DNA of 64,000 nucleotides from the NCBI GenBank assembly GCA_049647265.1, contig JBARXJ010000044.1, positions 1 to 64,000 on the forward strand, written 5' to 3'. Positions within the stretch are counted from its first letter, which is position 1, and each line of letters starts with the position of its first letter. The notes beneath the pieces were generated by a model. The model saw nothing but the letters and a program-made list of their open reading frames with translations. It did no database searches and had not been told where the DNA came from. Shown here piece by piece: positions 1 to 8,814 of this stretch. The translations under genes and the position numbers were made by a program. The DNA comes from JAAURB01 sp049647265 (GTDB lineage: Bacteria; Cyanobacteriota; Cyanobacteriia; Cyanobacteriales; Microcoleaceae).

Positions 1-74
1 CCATTATGAATTTTGCCATTCTTGACAATATGGGTTGAATTACAGTTAGGACACGCAAGTGGATAAGTTGACAT
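1..74 (-). mobile_element. IS1-family InsA-like transposase, N-terminal fragment (cut by window edge)
   Basis: Reading leftward from an ATG at 74, the 24 codons before the window edge give a zinc-ribbon start: CPNC followed by STHIVKNGKIHNG. This is the typical beginning of InsA of IS1-family elements, where a four-Cys ribbon precedes a helix-turn-helix. The rest lies outside the window, so it cannot be said whether the element is complete. No inverted repeat was identified between 75 and 290, which holds no convincing gene. The call rests on motif recognition over 24 residues. Confidence 0.6.
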
Positions 75-290
75 ATATCGATTGAGCTGATTTCATCTTC
101 CTTATCCTTACATATTTAGGACTACCATAAATTGTTCTTGGACAATAGATATCTCTTCAGTCTCACTCAGTTTTTTGGCTTGTCGATCAAAATCTAAAAT
201 AAATTGAGTTATGGGTTGCTCATTTGAGAGTGTTAAAATAACAAGGAATAAATGAAGTACTCCTATGAAAATTAGTAAAATAAAAAAAAT

Positions 291-587
291 TTAATTTTGT
301 GAACTTTCAGCAGTTGCCTTACTCACTAAAAACCCTTCAATTATAGGGAGAATTACTCCAGTAACAATCTGTACAACTTTAGAAGTTCTAGTCAATCCTC
401 TAAGTTGCTGTCTAAATTTGAAAAATAATTCATTATTGTCTGTATAGTTAGGTAAATTCAATGGAGATTTTTTAGACATAATTTCATTATCATCATTTTC
501 AATAGGTTTAAATAAAAAAAAAGATAGATCAAATTTTATAAAATTGTCTATAATCATACTAACTTTAATTTTACCAAATTGTTTCAA
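291..587 (-). CDS. Small hypothetical protein with one hydrophobic segment
   Basis: This 98-residue frame is not recognised. An internal Met at residue 37 (position 479) gives a 62-residue alternative whose N-terminus is polar (MSKKSPLN). Near the C-terminus is a hydrophobic stretch, VVQIVTGVILPIIEGFLV, compatible with one membrane helix. The longer start overlaps the 3' end of the upstream same-strand Uma2 gene by 17 bases, which would suggest translational coupling; the shorter start would not overlap. Codon use is very AT-rich like the surroundings. It could be a real small membrane protein or a chance frame. Confidence 0.35.
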   Translation of the reverse strand: MKQFGKIKVSMIIDNFIKFDLSFFLFKPIENDDNEIMSKKSPLNLPNYTDNNELFFKFRQQLRGLTRTSKVVQIVTGVILPIIEGFLVSKATAESSQN

Positions 588-1194
588 GATTTAAGATAAA
601 GTTTGGTAATATATCTCGATCATAAATAGAGCTAGGGTTTTCTAATATTTCTTTTGCTTGTTGTTGGCGATATATTTCAACTTGACGATTTTTACGGTCA
701 CAGTTCTCCCGGATGCAGGCTCCGGGAGCTGCTGTAACTCCATTGATTAGCCATCCTAACTTTACCCCATTGTCACGATATTCTGCCATTTTTTCTTGTG
801 TATCTTTCAAACTATCTGAAGGCGACATTAACTCTAAGACAAAATCCGGCACAATAGGGGGGAATTTTTCTCTATCTTGTAAACTTAAAGTTTCCCAACG
901 TTCTTTTAATATAAAAGAAACATCCGGAGAACGGTTCGCACCATTGGGGAATTTAAAACAAGTAGAAGAATCAAAACAATAACCCAGTTTATAACGATTA
1001 TTCCAAGAACCAAACTGACCAATAATATCAAAGTTTCTAATTCCTGTTTCTCCTCCACTCGATGATATGATTAAAATTTCTCCTTGAGAATTACGCTCAA
1101 ATTTAATATCTAAATTATCCCGACAAATTTGATAAAATTGTTCATCTGTTAAGCCAGAAATTGCACTAAAATCTAGCTTCATTTCGATTTTCAT
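571..1194 (-). CDS. Uma2 family (DUF820) putative endonuclease carrying an in-frame palindrome
   Basis: This 207-residue protein belongs to the Uma2/DUF820 family, abundant in cyanobacteria and assigned to the PD-(D/E)XK nuclease fold; the biological role is unsettled. Visible family motifs are SPDVSFI, VPDFVLELMSPSDS with the acidic core, and the closing KLGWLIN...RKNRQVEIYR strand pair. Between LIN and RKNRQ sit 15 extra residues (152-166, GVTAAPGACIRENCD), encoded by a near-perfect palindrome at 697-741. Relatives as I know them run directly from LIN to PKNRQV, so this is an insertion that kept the frame. The ATG at 1194 begins MKIEMKLDF, a usual start region. It may still be functional because the insert lies in a turn. 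Confidence 0.85.
   Translation of the reverse strand: MKIEMKLDFSAISGLTDEQFYQICRDNLDIKFERNSQGEILIISSSGGETGIRNFDIIGQFGSWNNRYKLGYCFDSSTCFKFPNGANRSPDVSFILKERWETLSLQDREKFPPIVPDFVLELMSPSDSLKDTQEKMAEYRDNGVKLGWLINGVTAAPGACIRENCDRKNRQVEIYRQQQAKEILENPSSIYDRDILPNFILNLETIW
697..741 (-). repeat. Palindromic element inserted in frame in the Uma2 gene
   Basis: Forty-five bases encode residues 152-166 of the Uma2 protein. On the coding strand the arms are GTTACAG and CTGTGAC outside (one G-T pair), then CTCCCGGA and TCCGGGAG inside, with a seven-base loop GCCTGCA. The length is a multiple of three and no stop appears in the frame used. No second copy of this exact family was seen in the window. Confidence 0.7.
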
Positions 1195-1416
1195 TGTTTT
1201 AGCTATTTAATAAATAGACAGTAATGAATTAATTAAATCTTTGGTAAAATATCTCAAAATAAATAATATAGCAGTCAGCTTTGAGTTGTGAGCAAAATCG
1301 TCTGGGAAAAGGCAATTTTTTAATTCTTTAATCAGCAAGCAGAGTAATCACTTTGGGCAATAACCGATATGCATGGCTTCTCATAAATCATAAATGAATT
1401 GCTATATAAAGGAGTA

Positions 1417-1437
1417 GGTGTGCGTTATTGACACACC
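1417..1437. terminator. Small palindrome just downstream of the GGCT-like gene
   Basis: The arms GGTGTG and CACACC close a nine-base loop about 20 bases beyond the stop of the leftward gene at 1456. It resembles the TGCGTTA-type palindromes seen near 25.2 and 25.9 kb. A terminator role is plausible from position, but no strong T-run follows. Confidence 0.3.
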
Positions 1438-1455
1438 CGCTCATTACTTAAAAAT

Positions 1456-2049
1456 TTAGCTAGCAATTGAATTAATCTGATTCACAGAATAATTAGCTTG
1501 TAAACGATGCATATGTTCAAATATTTTCCAATAATATTCTTGGGTTAAACCACAAGTTACCGCTCCTCGCAAAACCACATTAATATACCAATCATTCGGA
1601 GCTAATTCTTCAGGAAGTTTATTAATTACGGTGTAAGTTCGTACTTGTTTATAAACTTTTCCTTTACACTCAACTTCTATCGTTTCTGGTTGATATCCGC
1701 CGATATGAATCCCTCGAACTGTATCAAATTGAACTTCTTCTCGTTGGTCTAAAAGATTCATAAATCTTTGAGGAAGTTGATAAAGCACTCCTTCAACAAT
1801 ACTATTGGGATCTTTAACGACATCTAATGCACCGCAATTACGACGAAGAGAACGACGATAAAATCCTAAACGATATCCTTTTAATATAGCGGCTCCCATT
1901 ACATAAGGATAAGTGGGTTCTCCCATGGTACGTTGTAAATCAACCGGACACATACAAGAGCCATAGGCAAAATAATAAAACATCTCTTCATGATTCATTA
2001 ATGGTTGATTTAAATAGATTGATTGCAATTGTATTTCCTCCTGATACAA
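1456..2049 (-). CDS. Gamma-glutamylcyclotransferase-like (AIG2-like) protein
   Basis: This 197-residue protein has the GGCT/AIG2 signature near its start, MFYYFAYGSCMC, matching the YFAYGSNM substrate loop of the family, and a later LLDQREEV segment where these enzymes carry their acidic catalytic residue. Family members release 5-oxoproline from gamma-glutamyl peptides or amines. About 22 residues precede the fold, and the internal Met of MNHEEMFYYF could be the true start. Cys rather than Asn in the YGS(N/C)M loop is common among cyanobacterial relatives as far as I know. The substrate cannot be told from sequence. It is monocistronic. Confidence 0.75.
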   Translation of the reverse strand: MYQEEIQLQSIYLNQPLMNHEEMFYYFAYGSCMCPVDLQRTMGEPTYPYVMGAAILKGYRLGFYRRSLRRNCGALDVVKDPNSIVEGVLYQLPQRFMNLLDQREEVQFDTVRGIHIGGYQPETIEVECKGKVYKQVRTYTVINKLPEELAPNDWYINVVLRGAVTCGLTQEYYWKIFEHMHRLQANYSVNQINSIAS

Positions 2050-2135
2050 TCTTTATTGCTTAACTTGAAAAGCTTGGAAACATTAGTTTGAGTGTATCTA
2101 TTCTACCCAAGGTGAACTGTAGTAAAAAAAACAGT

Positions 2136-2350
2136 ATTTGCCGTTATGTTGCAGTGGCGACACTCGACCCAACCGTTTGTGGTAATTAATTATTTTTTAA
2201 GGTTGGTTTTTAGGACGGGATGCGCGGGTGTAGCTTCCACAAAGGATATCAGATTTAAATGCAGCCAGGGGAAACCGACTCCGAGGTCAAATGATCTAAT
2301 CTATGGTATGATGCTTTGGCTAAAGATCAGAGAGTATGTATAAACGGCAG
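2136..2350 (+). other. Possible structured RNA or leader between 2050 and the amidase gene
   Basis: The 388-base gap before amiC holds nested complementary segments. TTTGCCGTT near 2137 can pair with AACGGCAGA near 2343. TTTGTGG (about 2176) pairs with CCACAAA (about 2237). CCAACC pairs with GGTTGG nearby. TGATCT pairs with AGATCA around 2292-2330. A separate hairpin, CTCCC and GGGAG, lies near 2363-2383. No known riboswitch class was recognised, and the c-di-AMP and cobalamin motifs were considered and not matched. A 65-codon frame at 2146-2343 lies inside and is probably spurious. Confidence 0.3.
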
Positions 2351-2437
2351 AAATGATCATAATCTCCCCATTTGGCTAGGGAGATGTCAAAATTGATATT
2401 GGTTTAAAAGTTGCTCTATTTCCGAGTTGTTTGACGC

Positions 2438-4537
2438 ATGGGAAAAACGTTATTGCTGCGCTGGTTACTACCGACTTTGGCGGGTTTAGTTTTATTGACT
2501 TCTCCGGCAGAAGCGGCGAGATTACAATCTTGGCGGTTTGAAGCGGGTGAAAATAGACTTTCTTTTACGACTGTTGGCGGTGTTCAACCGAGAGCGCAAC
2601 TTCTGTCTAATCCTACCCGTTTGGTGATAGATTTGCCAGGTACAACTTTAGGCAGTGTTACCCGCCAGCAAGCAGTAGGGGGTGCTATTCGAGAAATTCG
2701 TATCGGTCAGCCTAATCCTCAAACGGCTCGGATTGTGGTAGAACTGATAGATGGTTATACGATTGACCCGCAGCAAGTTCAATTTCGCGGTCTTTCTGAC
2801 AGCCAGTGGACGGTACAAATTCCTCAACCCCAGTCTACAACTGCTGCGGCTACCACCACTGCTGCTAGACCGACTCCAACTATCCCAACAACTCCGACGC
2901 TGTCTCCTCTGCCTTTTCTATCGCCTCAGCCGACAACTAATCAATCTCAAACAACGACGAGTCAATCTATTCCGAACGTAACTCAAACCAATGTAGACTC
3001 TGTTGAAGTACAAGAAGATGGGATAATTCTCCGCACCAGTGGCCAGATGCCAGAGATTGAATTTAAACAAAGCCAAGACGGCACTTGGATGACGGTAGAT
3101 ATATTTGGTGCGATGTTAACGTCTCAGTCTAGCACGATTGGACGACGGGCAAATCGTCAAGGGGTGAGTATCACTCAGGTGACTCAACTGTCTACTTCTC
3201 CTCCTGTTGTCCGGGTCACGATGAGTAAGTCCAATACTCAACAAAACTGGCAAGCCAGGTCTTCTGCCGGGGGAGTAACTGTTTGGCCGCAAGGAAGCAC
3301 ACCGCCAGCCATTCAAGTCTCCGGAGGCGTCGCAACTATTCAGTCTATTGAGTTGCAAAATCAATCCTATTTTGTGATTAATGCTGATAAGCCCGTCAAT
3401 TATACCCATGGTTGGGATGCTGAAACAGGCGCTTATGGCGTTACCTTTTTTTCAGCTAGACTGTCGCCTGGAGTACAACTCCCACAACGACAAGTAGGGG
3501 GGCCATTAATTTCAACGCAACTGCGTCAAGAAGACCCTGAAACCTTTACATTATTAATTCGACCCGCAACTCGAGTCCAAATTGGTCAACCTAACCAACC
3601 CAACGCCAATCAAATTATCTTCCCCATGGGGATAAATTTAGCGGCTATTCCACCTGTCCCCCCAGCAAATACCACTGCATCAACTCCGCAACAGTTACAG
3701 CCTTTACTACCCCCTCGTCCAACTGGCAACACTCAAGCGCAACAGTCTATTACGCCTCCCGTCACGCCTCAAGCGAGTCCGCAACAGTTACAACCTTTAC
3801 TACCCCCTCGTCCCCAAGCCCAACAGCCTAATACGCCTCGTCCTCAGCCTCAACAGCCGATAACGCCTCCCGTCACGCCTCAACCTATCTCTTCTTTATT
3901 ACAACAGCTACAAGGTTTACAACCCCCCAATTCTAATAATTCTACTGCTCCTGCACCGTCAAATACACCTTTACCCGGTAATTTAGGAGTCCGAAGCGGT
4001 CGCGTATTAGTGGTGGTTGACCCAGGTCATGGCGGCAGTGATGTCGGCGCTGTTGGAGTTGGGGGGTTAAGCGAAGTAGATGTAGTGGACCCAATTTCGC
4101 GAGAAGTCGCGCAAATTTTAGAGCAAAATGGGGTACAGGTGGTATTAACTCGTCAAGATAACCGTACGGTAGAATTAGCACCTCGGACGCAACTGGCTAA
4201 CCGTTTGAATGCAACTTTATTTGTGAGTATTCATGCCAATGCGGCTTACCGTGCGGGTGCGTCTGGGCTAGAAACGTTCTATTATCAGGATGGTTATCGT
4301 TTGGCGCAATATATTCAGAATAGTATGTTGGCAAATTTTCAAATGCCAAACCGAGGGGTTAAACGAGCGCGGTTTTATGTGTTGAGAAATACCAGGATGC
4401 CTTCGGTTTTGGTAGAGACAGGTTTTTTAACCAATACTTATGATGCGTCGATTTTAGCACAACCAGCCCAACGCAGTCGGATGGCGCAAGCGATCGCTCA
4501 AGGTATTTTACTATATTTAAGGGATAATGGGTATTAA
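2438..4537 (+). CDS. amiC: N-acetylmuramoyl-L-alanine amidase with AMIN domains (AmiC type)
   Basis: This periplasmic cell-wall hydrolase cuts the bond between muramic acid and the stem peptide during cell separation. Residues 1-26 form a signal peptide ending AEA. Two or three AMIN-like beta domains follow (about 27-130, 190-270 and 290-400), which target the envelope. A Pro/Gln-rich linker of about 110 residues contains repeated QLQPLLPPRP units. The C-terminal Amidase_3 domain (about 520-695) shows the zinc ligands: His531 in DPGHGG, Glu in GLSEVDVV and His599 in SIHAN, plus catalytic Glu660 in LVETGFLTN. All catalytic residues are present. In filamentous cyanobacteria this class is linked to septal nanopores. 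It converges on the TPR gene downstream. Confidence 0.93.
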   Translation: MGKTLLLRWLLPTLAGLVLLTSPAEAARLQSWRFEAGENRLSFTTVGGVQPRAQLLSNPTRLVIDLPGTTLGSVTRQQAVGGAIREIRIGQPNPQTARIVVELIDGYTIDPQQVQFRGLSDSQWTVQIPQPQSTTAAATTTAARPTPTIPTTPTLSPLPFLSPQPTTNQSQTTTSQSIPNVTQTNVDSVEVQEDGIILRTSGQMPEIEFKQSQDGTWMTVDIFGAMLTSQSSTIGRRANRQGVSITQVTQLSTSPPVVRVTMSKSNTQQNWQARSSAGGVTVWPQGSTPPAIQVSGGVATIQSIELQNQSYFVINADKPVNYTHGWDAETGAYGVTFFSARLSPGVQLPQRQVGGPLISTQLRQEDPETFTLLIRPATRVQIGQPNQPNANQIIFPMGINLAAIPPVPPANTTASTPQQLQPLLPPRPTGNTQAQQSITPPVTPQASPQQLQPLLPPRPQAQQPNTPRPQPQQPITPPVTPQPISSLLQQLQGLQPPNSNNSTAPAPSNTPLPGNLGVRSGRVLVVVDPGHGGSDVGAVGVGGLSEVDVVDPISREVAQILEQNGVQVVLTRQDNRTVELAPRTQLANRLNATLFVSIHANAAYRAGASGLETFYYQDGYRLAQYIQNSMLANFQMPNRGVKRARFYVLRNTRMPSVLVETGFLTNTYDASILAQPAQRSRMAQAIAQGILLYLRDNGY

Positions 4538-4619
4538 AGTATTAGAAAGCACGACAAAAATACAAAGGGTGAATACTTATATTGCTCTCTATTTTATCCC
4601 ATTTTTCCCCTCAAGTCTT

Positions 4620-6134
4620 TTAAGTTTTATGAGCCAGACTACGGTTAAATTGAGCTAAATCATAATTGGGTTGAATTGCTATTGCTTGATTATAAGAATA
4701 AATGGCTTTTTCATATTGTCGTAAATGATGAAGTGCAACGCCTTTATTATTCCAAGCGATATAATAATCGGGTTGAATTGCTAATACTTTATCATAAGAA
4801 TTAATCGCTTTTTCATATCTTCCTAATTCATTAAGTGTATTCCCTAGATTATACCAAGCTTTATATTTATCGGGTTTAAGTTTTATAGCTTGATTATAGG
4901 AATTAATGGCTTCTTCTTGTTGTTTTAATTGACGTAGTGCATTGCCTCGGTTATACCAAGCTGAATGATCATCTGGTTTTAATTCTAAAGCTTTATTGTA
5001 AGAATTAATCGCGGCTTCATATCGTCTTAAATGATAAAGTATATTGCCTTGATTATACCAACAGTCTGCATTTTGAGGCTGAAGTTTAATCGTTTGTTCA
5101 AAATCAGTTTTCGCAGCTTCCAATTGGTTTATTGCGTGGTAAGCTAAACCGCGTTGACTCAAAGCTTGAATAGAGTTAGGGTTGAGACATAAACTCTGAT
5201 TGAGACTATTAATTGATTCTGAGTAACGCTTTAAATAATAGAGAGATAAACCTAAATAATACCAGATTTTATAATGACTATTTTTGACTTCAATTAATTG
5301 TTTAAAAGATTCGTATGCTAATTGATATTCACCTTGAATCAAATAGTCTTTCCCTGGTAATAGTAAAGGATTTATTTCAACTAAACTATCTAATTTATTA
5401 TCTTCATTATTGATAACTATACTAGAATCAATTTTTTCTTCTGCTTTAGACAAATTGTATTCTATTGCATCATTTTCGTCTAATTGTTGTAAGCTTCTAT
5501 CTTTTTGCAAATCTTCTCCTAACTGTTTTTCCTGTTTATGATTGATAACTATACTAGAATCACTCTTTTCTTCTAGTTTAGAAATATTCTGTTCTATGGG
5601 ATTTTTTTCTAAAGTAAAATGATTATTTTCTTCTAATTGTAAATTGTCTCCTAACTGTTTTGGCTGTTTATTATTGATAACTATATTTGAATCACTCTTT
5701 TCTTCTAGCTTAGACAAATTCTGTTCTATTAGATAATTTTCTTCTGATTGTTGTAAACTTCTATTTATTTGTAAATTTTCTCCTAACTGTTTTGCCACTT
5801 CTCCTAACTTCCCAGTTACCACTTCTGCCAATAATATTAAGCGTTTTGCTAATTTCTGATGTAATTCCGGCTGTTCTAACCATCTTTGACCATATTGTTG
5901 TAGCCATTTTGCTAATTGATCTGAGTTAATTTTTCGAGCGATCAAATACTTTTGCAATTCTTCCCAACTTCTTCCATCTGCTACTTCTTCCAACAACCCC
6001 ATCAATATATTTTCATATTCTATATTATCCCGTTCATAAATAGGCTGTTTTAATTGAGATTCAGAATTCCGAAAAAATAGTTTTTTGAATAAAAAATTGA
6101 GCCAATTCCAGAGCTTTTTGAGTAGTATTAACAT
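4620..6134 (-). CDS. TPR-repeat protein with internally duplicated linker
   Basis: This 504-residue protein starts with a basic amphipathic or membrane-proximal stretch (LLKKLWNWLNFLFKKLFF). A helical region to about residue 130 follows. Next comes a low-complexity linker of about three copies of a roughly 45-residue unit containing SKLEEKSDS and IVIN, also visible as tandem DNA repeats at 5400-5800. The last 240 residues hold seven TPRs of the AWYNRGNALRQL type with ALELKPDD ends. It is probably a scaffold for protein contacts; no catalytic domain is visible. The N-terminal hydrophobic patch may attach it to a membrane. Confidence 0.8.
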   Translation of the reverse strand: MLILLKKLWNWLNFLFKKLFFRNSESQLKQPIYERDNIEYENILMGLLEEVADGRSWEELQKYLIARKINSDQLAKWLQQYGQRWLEQPELHQKLAKRLILLAEVVTGKLGEVAKQLGENLQINRSLQQSEENYLIEQNLSKLEEKSDSNIVINNKQPKQLGDNLQLEENNHFTLEKNPIEQNISKLEEKSDSSIVINHKQEKQLGEDLQKDRSLQQLDENDAIEYNLSKAEEKIDSSIVINNEDNKLDSLVEINPLLLPGKDYLIQGEYQLAYESFKQLIEVKNSHYKIWYYLGLSLYYLKRYSESINSLNQSLCLNPNSIQALSQRGLAYHAINQLEAAKTDFEQTIKLQPQNADCWYNQGNILYHLRRYEAAINSYNKALELKPDDHSAWYNRGNALRQLKQQEEAINSYNQAIKLKPDKYKAWYNLGNTLNELGRYEKAINSYDKVLAIQPDYYIAWNNKGVALHHLRQYEKAIYSYNQAIAIQPNYDLAQFNRSLAHKT

Positions 6135-6294
6135 GGGTCAATCATGATTAAACGCTTAATCGACAGCTTTTTAAAGATTGCACCCGTTAAATTTTTCAAA
6201 CCGTAAAATACCAGATGTTATAATAACCGATTATTAAACCTTAAGTCAAGATTTATTTTAATCAATCAATCTATAGCGTTGTATTTCTTCAATT

Positions 6295-6909
6295 ATGATT
6301 ACTTTACCCATTCATGAAACCTTTCAACAAACCATTCAAGGCGAGGGATACTGGGCAGGAACACCCGTTGATTTTATTCGTTTGGCTGGTTGTCCGGTAA
6401 AATGTCCTTGGTGCGATACTGGATATGCCGATGGGGGTGCGGGTTTACCGCGTCAAATGCGGACAGCTTCAGAATTGATTGCAGAATTACGTTCTCCGCG
6501 TGTGGTGATTTCTGGGGGGGAACCGATGATGTATCCACAATTGCCGGATTTCGTTACAATGATAGAAGCCACTCAACGACAGGTTTCGATTGAAACTTCC
6601 GGGGCATTCTGGCAGCCTGTTCCAGACTCAACTTGGGTGACTTTGAGTCCGAAAACTCATGTCAGTCCTCAATATCCTGTGGTAGAAACGCTGTGGCAGC
6701 GTGCTAACGAAATTAAACTCGTGATTGCAACAGGTTCAGAATTAGAATTTTATTATCCTTATTTATCCCCGCAAATTTCAACCCCTGTATTCTTACAACC
6801 TGAATGGACAAAGATTGATCAAACGTTGCCATTCGTTTTAAAATTGTTGCAAAAATATCCTCAATATCGTCTTTCTCTTCAGTTGCATAAATATGTCGGA
6901 GTTCCTTAG
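6295..6909 (+). CDS. queE: 7-carboxy-7-deazaguanine synthase
   Basis: This radical-SAM enzyme contracts 6-carboxy-tetrahydropterin to 7-carboxy-7-deazaguanine in the queuosine pathway. The CxxxCxxC cluster motif reads CPVKCPWC near residues 33-40, followed by SGGEPMM for SAM binding and the C-terminal RLSLQLHKYVGVP typical of the cyanobacterial type. Its 204 residues are normal for this class. The next gene, a QueD-like protein, begins 5 bases after its stop, so the two are almost certainly co-transcribed. Confidence 0.93.
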   Translation: MITLPIHETFQQTIQGEGYWAGTPVDFIRLAGCPVKCPWCDTGYADGGAGLPRQMRTASELIAELRSPRVVISGGEPMMYPQLPDFVTMIEATQRQVSIETSGAFWQPVPDSTWVTLSPKTHVSPQYPVVETLWQRANEIKLVIATGSELEFYYPYLSPQISTPVFLQPEWTKIDQTLPFVLKLLQKYPQYRLSLQLHKYVGVP

Positions 6910-6914
6910 TTGAC

Positions 6915-7379
6915 ATGAAATCAGCCCGTTCCCACTACCCTCGGAATTTAAGACAAACTTCTACTCCAGCTTATCGTAATATTTTGCAGGCTTCTGCTTC
7001 TTCTGCCTCTCAGGCAGTAACATTTTTATACACCATTAAAACAACACTACATCGACAACATTTTAATCCGCCCATTTGGCACGATCCTCATTTTCATCTA
7101 TTTGAAATTACCTTAGAATTGGAAGCGACTTGTTATCCAGAAGATTTGTATGGTTTGGATATGGTAGAGGTAGAAAATCAATTAAAAGATTGGGCAGAAT
7201 TGTTACCCGAAATTATTAACGAACATCCCCAGTGTTGTCATGGAACCACAGAACAGATGTGTGTTTATTTTTCACAAATTCCAATAGATCCTCATATCAA
7301 AATTCGACAGGTGAGTGTCTCTGAAACCCCTAACCGCGTTACAACTTTACCGTTATCTCCTTCAGTTGAAAATTCATAA
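6915..7379 (+). CDS. Divergent 6-pyruvoyl-tetrahydropterin synthase / QueD-like protein
   Basis: This 154-residue protein sits 5 bases after queE. The T-fold pattern is visible: HFHLFEITLEL (HxH zinc ligands), GLDMVEVENQLKDW, a PTAEN-like segment reading GTTEQMCVYF, and a closing VSVSETPNRVTTL strand. The usual catalytic Cys before the HxH pair and the LDH triad region are not evident; the latter reads LPEIINEHPQC. It may be a QueD paralogue with altered chemistry, or an inactive subunit. The pairing with queE supports a pterin or queuosine link. The N-terminal 35 residues look unstructured. Confidence 0.7.
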   Translation: MKSARSHYPRNLRQTSTPAYRNILQASASSASQAVTFLYTIKTTLHRQHFNPPIWHDPHFHLFEITLELEATCYPEDLYGLDMVEVENQLKDWAELLPEIINEHPQCCHGTTEQMCVYFSQIPIDPHIKIRQVSVSETPNRVTTLPLSPSVENS

Positions 7380-7449
7380 AAAATAAATAATCAACCGATT
7401 TTTTGTTATAATGAAAAACTAACTTTTAACGGTGTTGCCTGAACCGACC

Positions 7450-8811
7450 ATGTCTCTCCCAATTGTTGCTATTATTGGCCGTCCTAATGTGGGAAAATCC
7501 ACCTTCGTTAACCGTTTAGCGGAGAATAAAGAAGCTATTGTTCATGATGAACCCGGAATTACTCGCGATCGCACTTATCGTCCCGCTTACTGGCAAGATC
7601 GAGAGTTTACGGTAGTCGATACAGGCGGACTGATTTTTGATGATGAGACGGAGTTTTTACCTCTGATTCGAGAACAAGTCATGGCAGCCTTAAGCGAAGC
7701 CAGTGTGGCTATTTTTGTGGTAGATGGACAGCAAGGGGTAACCGGGGGAGATGAAGCCGTTGCGAATTGGTTGCGATCGCAATCTGTTCCTGTTTTACTG
7801 GCGGTTAATAAATGTGAATCTCCGACTCAAGGGACAATTCAAGCGGCACAATTCTGGGAATTAGGCATAGGAAATCCGTTTCCGATTTCTTCAATTCATG
7901 GTAGCGGTACTGGGGAATTACTGGATGAATTAATTCAACATTTACCCCCAATAGATGAGATTGAAGAAACAACAGAAACTCGGGTGGCTATTGTCGGTCG
8001 TCCGAATGTGGGAAAATCGAGTTTATTGAATGCTTTTTTAGGGGAAAACCGGGCAATTGTTAGTCCGATTTCTGGTACAACGAGAGATGCCATTGATACG
8101 GTAGTTGAACGCAATGATAAAACCTATCGTTTGATTGATACAGCCGGAATTCGTCGTAAGAAAAATGTAGAATATGGGGCGGAATTCTTTGGGATAAATC
8201 GGGCATTTAAAGCCATTAAAAGAGCAGATGTCGTCCTACTCGTCATTGATGCCTTAGATGGAGTTACAGACCAGGATTTAAAACTCGCAGATCGAGTGGC
8301 AGAAGAAGGACGCGCCTGTGTAATTGTGGTGAATAAATGGGATGCGGTTGAGAAGGATACTTACACGATTTTAAGTTATGAAAAAGATGTAAAATCTCGA
8401 CTTTATTTTATCGACTGGGCGGATATTATTTTTGTTAGTGCAATGACAGGAAAACGGGTTGAAAATATTATTGATTTAGTCGATATCGCCGCAGAACAAC
8501 ATCAACGCCGCGTTTCAACTGCTGTAATTAATGAAGTCATCGAAGAAGCTGTCAGTTGGCATACTCCCCCCACCAGTCGCCAAGGAAAACAAGGTAAAAT
8601 TTATTATGGAACTCAGGTGAGTAGTCAACCGCCAACAATGATTTTATTTGTCAATGATCCTAAGCGGTTAGGAGAAAATTATCGCCGTTATGTTGAACGT
8701 CAATTTCGTCAGCAACTGGGTTTTAAAGGTACCCCTTTACGCTTAATTTGGCGCGGAAAAAGCTTACGAGATGCTGAACGAAATTCAAATAATCGGGCAA
8801 CCAGGGTTTAA
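7450..8811 (+). CDS. der: Ribosome biogenesis GTPase Der (EngA)
   Basis: This tandem GTPase is needed for 50S subunit maturation. Two G domains are visible, each with its P-loop (GRPNVGKST and GRPNVGKSS), G3 (DTGG and DTAG) and G4 (NKCE and NKWD). A C-terminal KH-like domain ends RLIWRGK. The ATG at 7450 (MSLPIVAIIGRPN) is preferred to an in-frame TTG at 7432, since Der begins just before the first P-loop; it gives 453 residues, the normal length. The gene starts about 70 bases after the QueD-like gene and may be read through from it. Confidence 0.95.
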   Translation: MSLPIVAIIGRPNVGKSTFVNRLAENKEAIVHDEPGITRDRTYRPAYWQDREFTVVDTGGLIFDDETEFLPLIREQVMAALSEASVAIFVVDGQQGVTGGDEAVANWLRSQSVPVLLAVNKCESPTQGTIQAAQFWELGIGNPFPISSIHGSGTGELLDELIQHLPPIDEIEETTETRVAIVGRPNVGKSSLLNAFLGENRAIVSPISGTTRDAIDTVVERNDKTYRLIDTAGIRRKKNVEYGAEFFGINRAFKAIKRADVVLLVIDALDGVTDQDLKLADRVAEEGRACVIVVNKWDAVEKDTYTILSYEKDVKSRLYFIDWADIIFVSAMTGKRVENIIDLVDIAAEQHQRRVSTAVINEVIEEAVSWHTPPTSRQGKQGKIYYGTQVSSQPPTMILFVNDPKRLGENYRRYVERQFRQQLGFKGTPLRLIWRGKSLRDAERNSNNRATRV

Positions 8812-8814
8812 AAA

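Noticed and set aside
2136..2350. c-di-AMP (ydaO) or cobalamin riboswitch before amiC.
   Set aside because: The conserved blocks of these riboswitches are absent; only generic pairing is seen.
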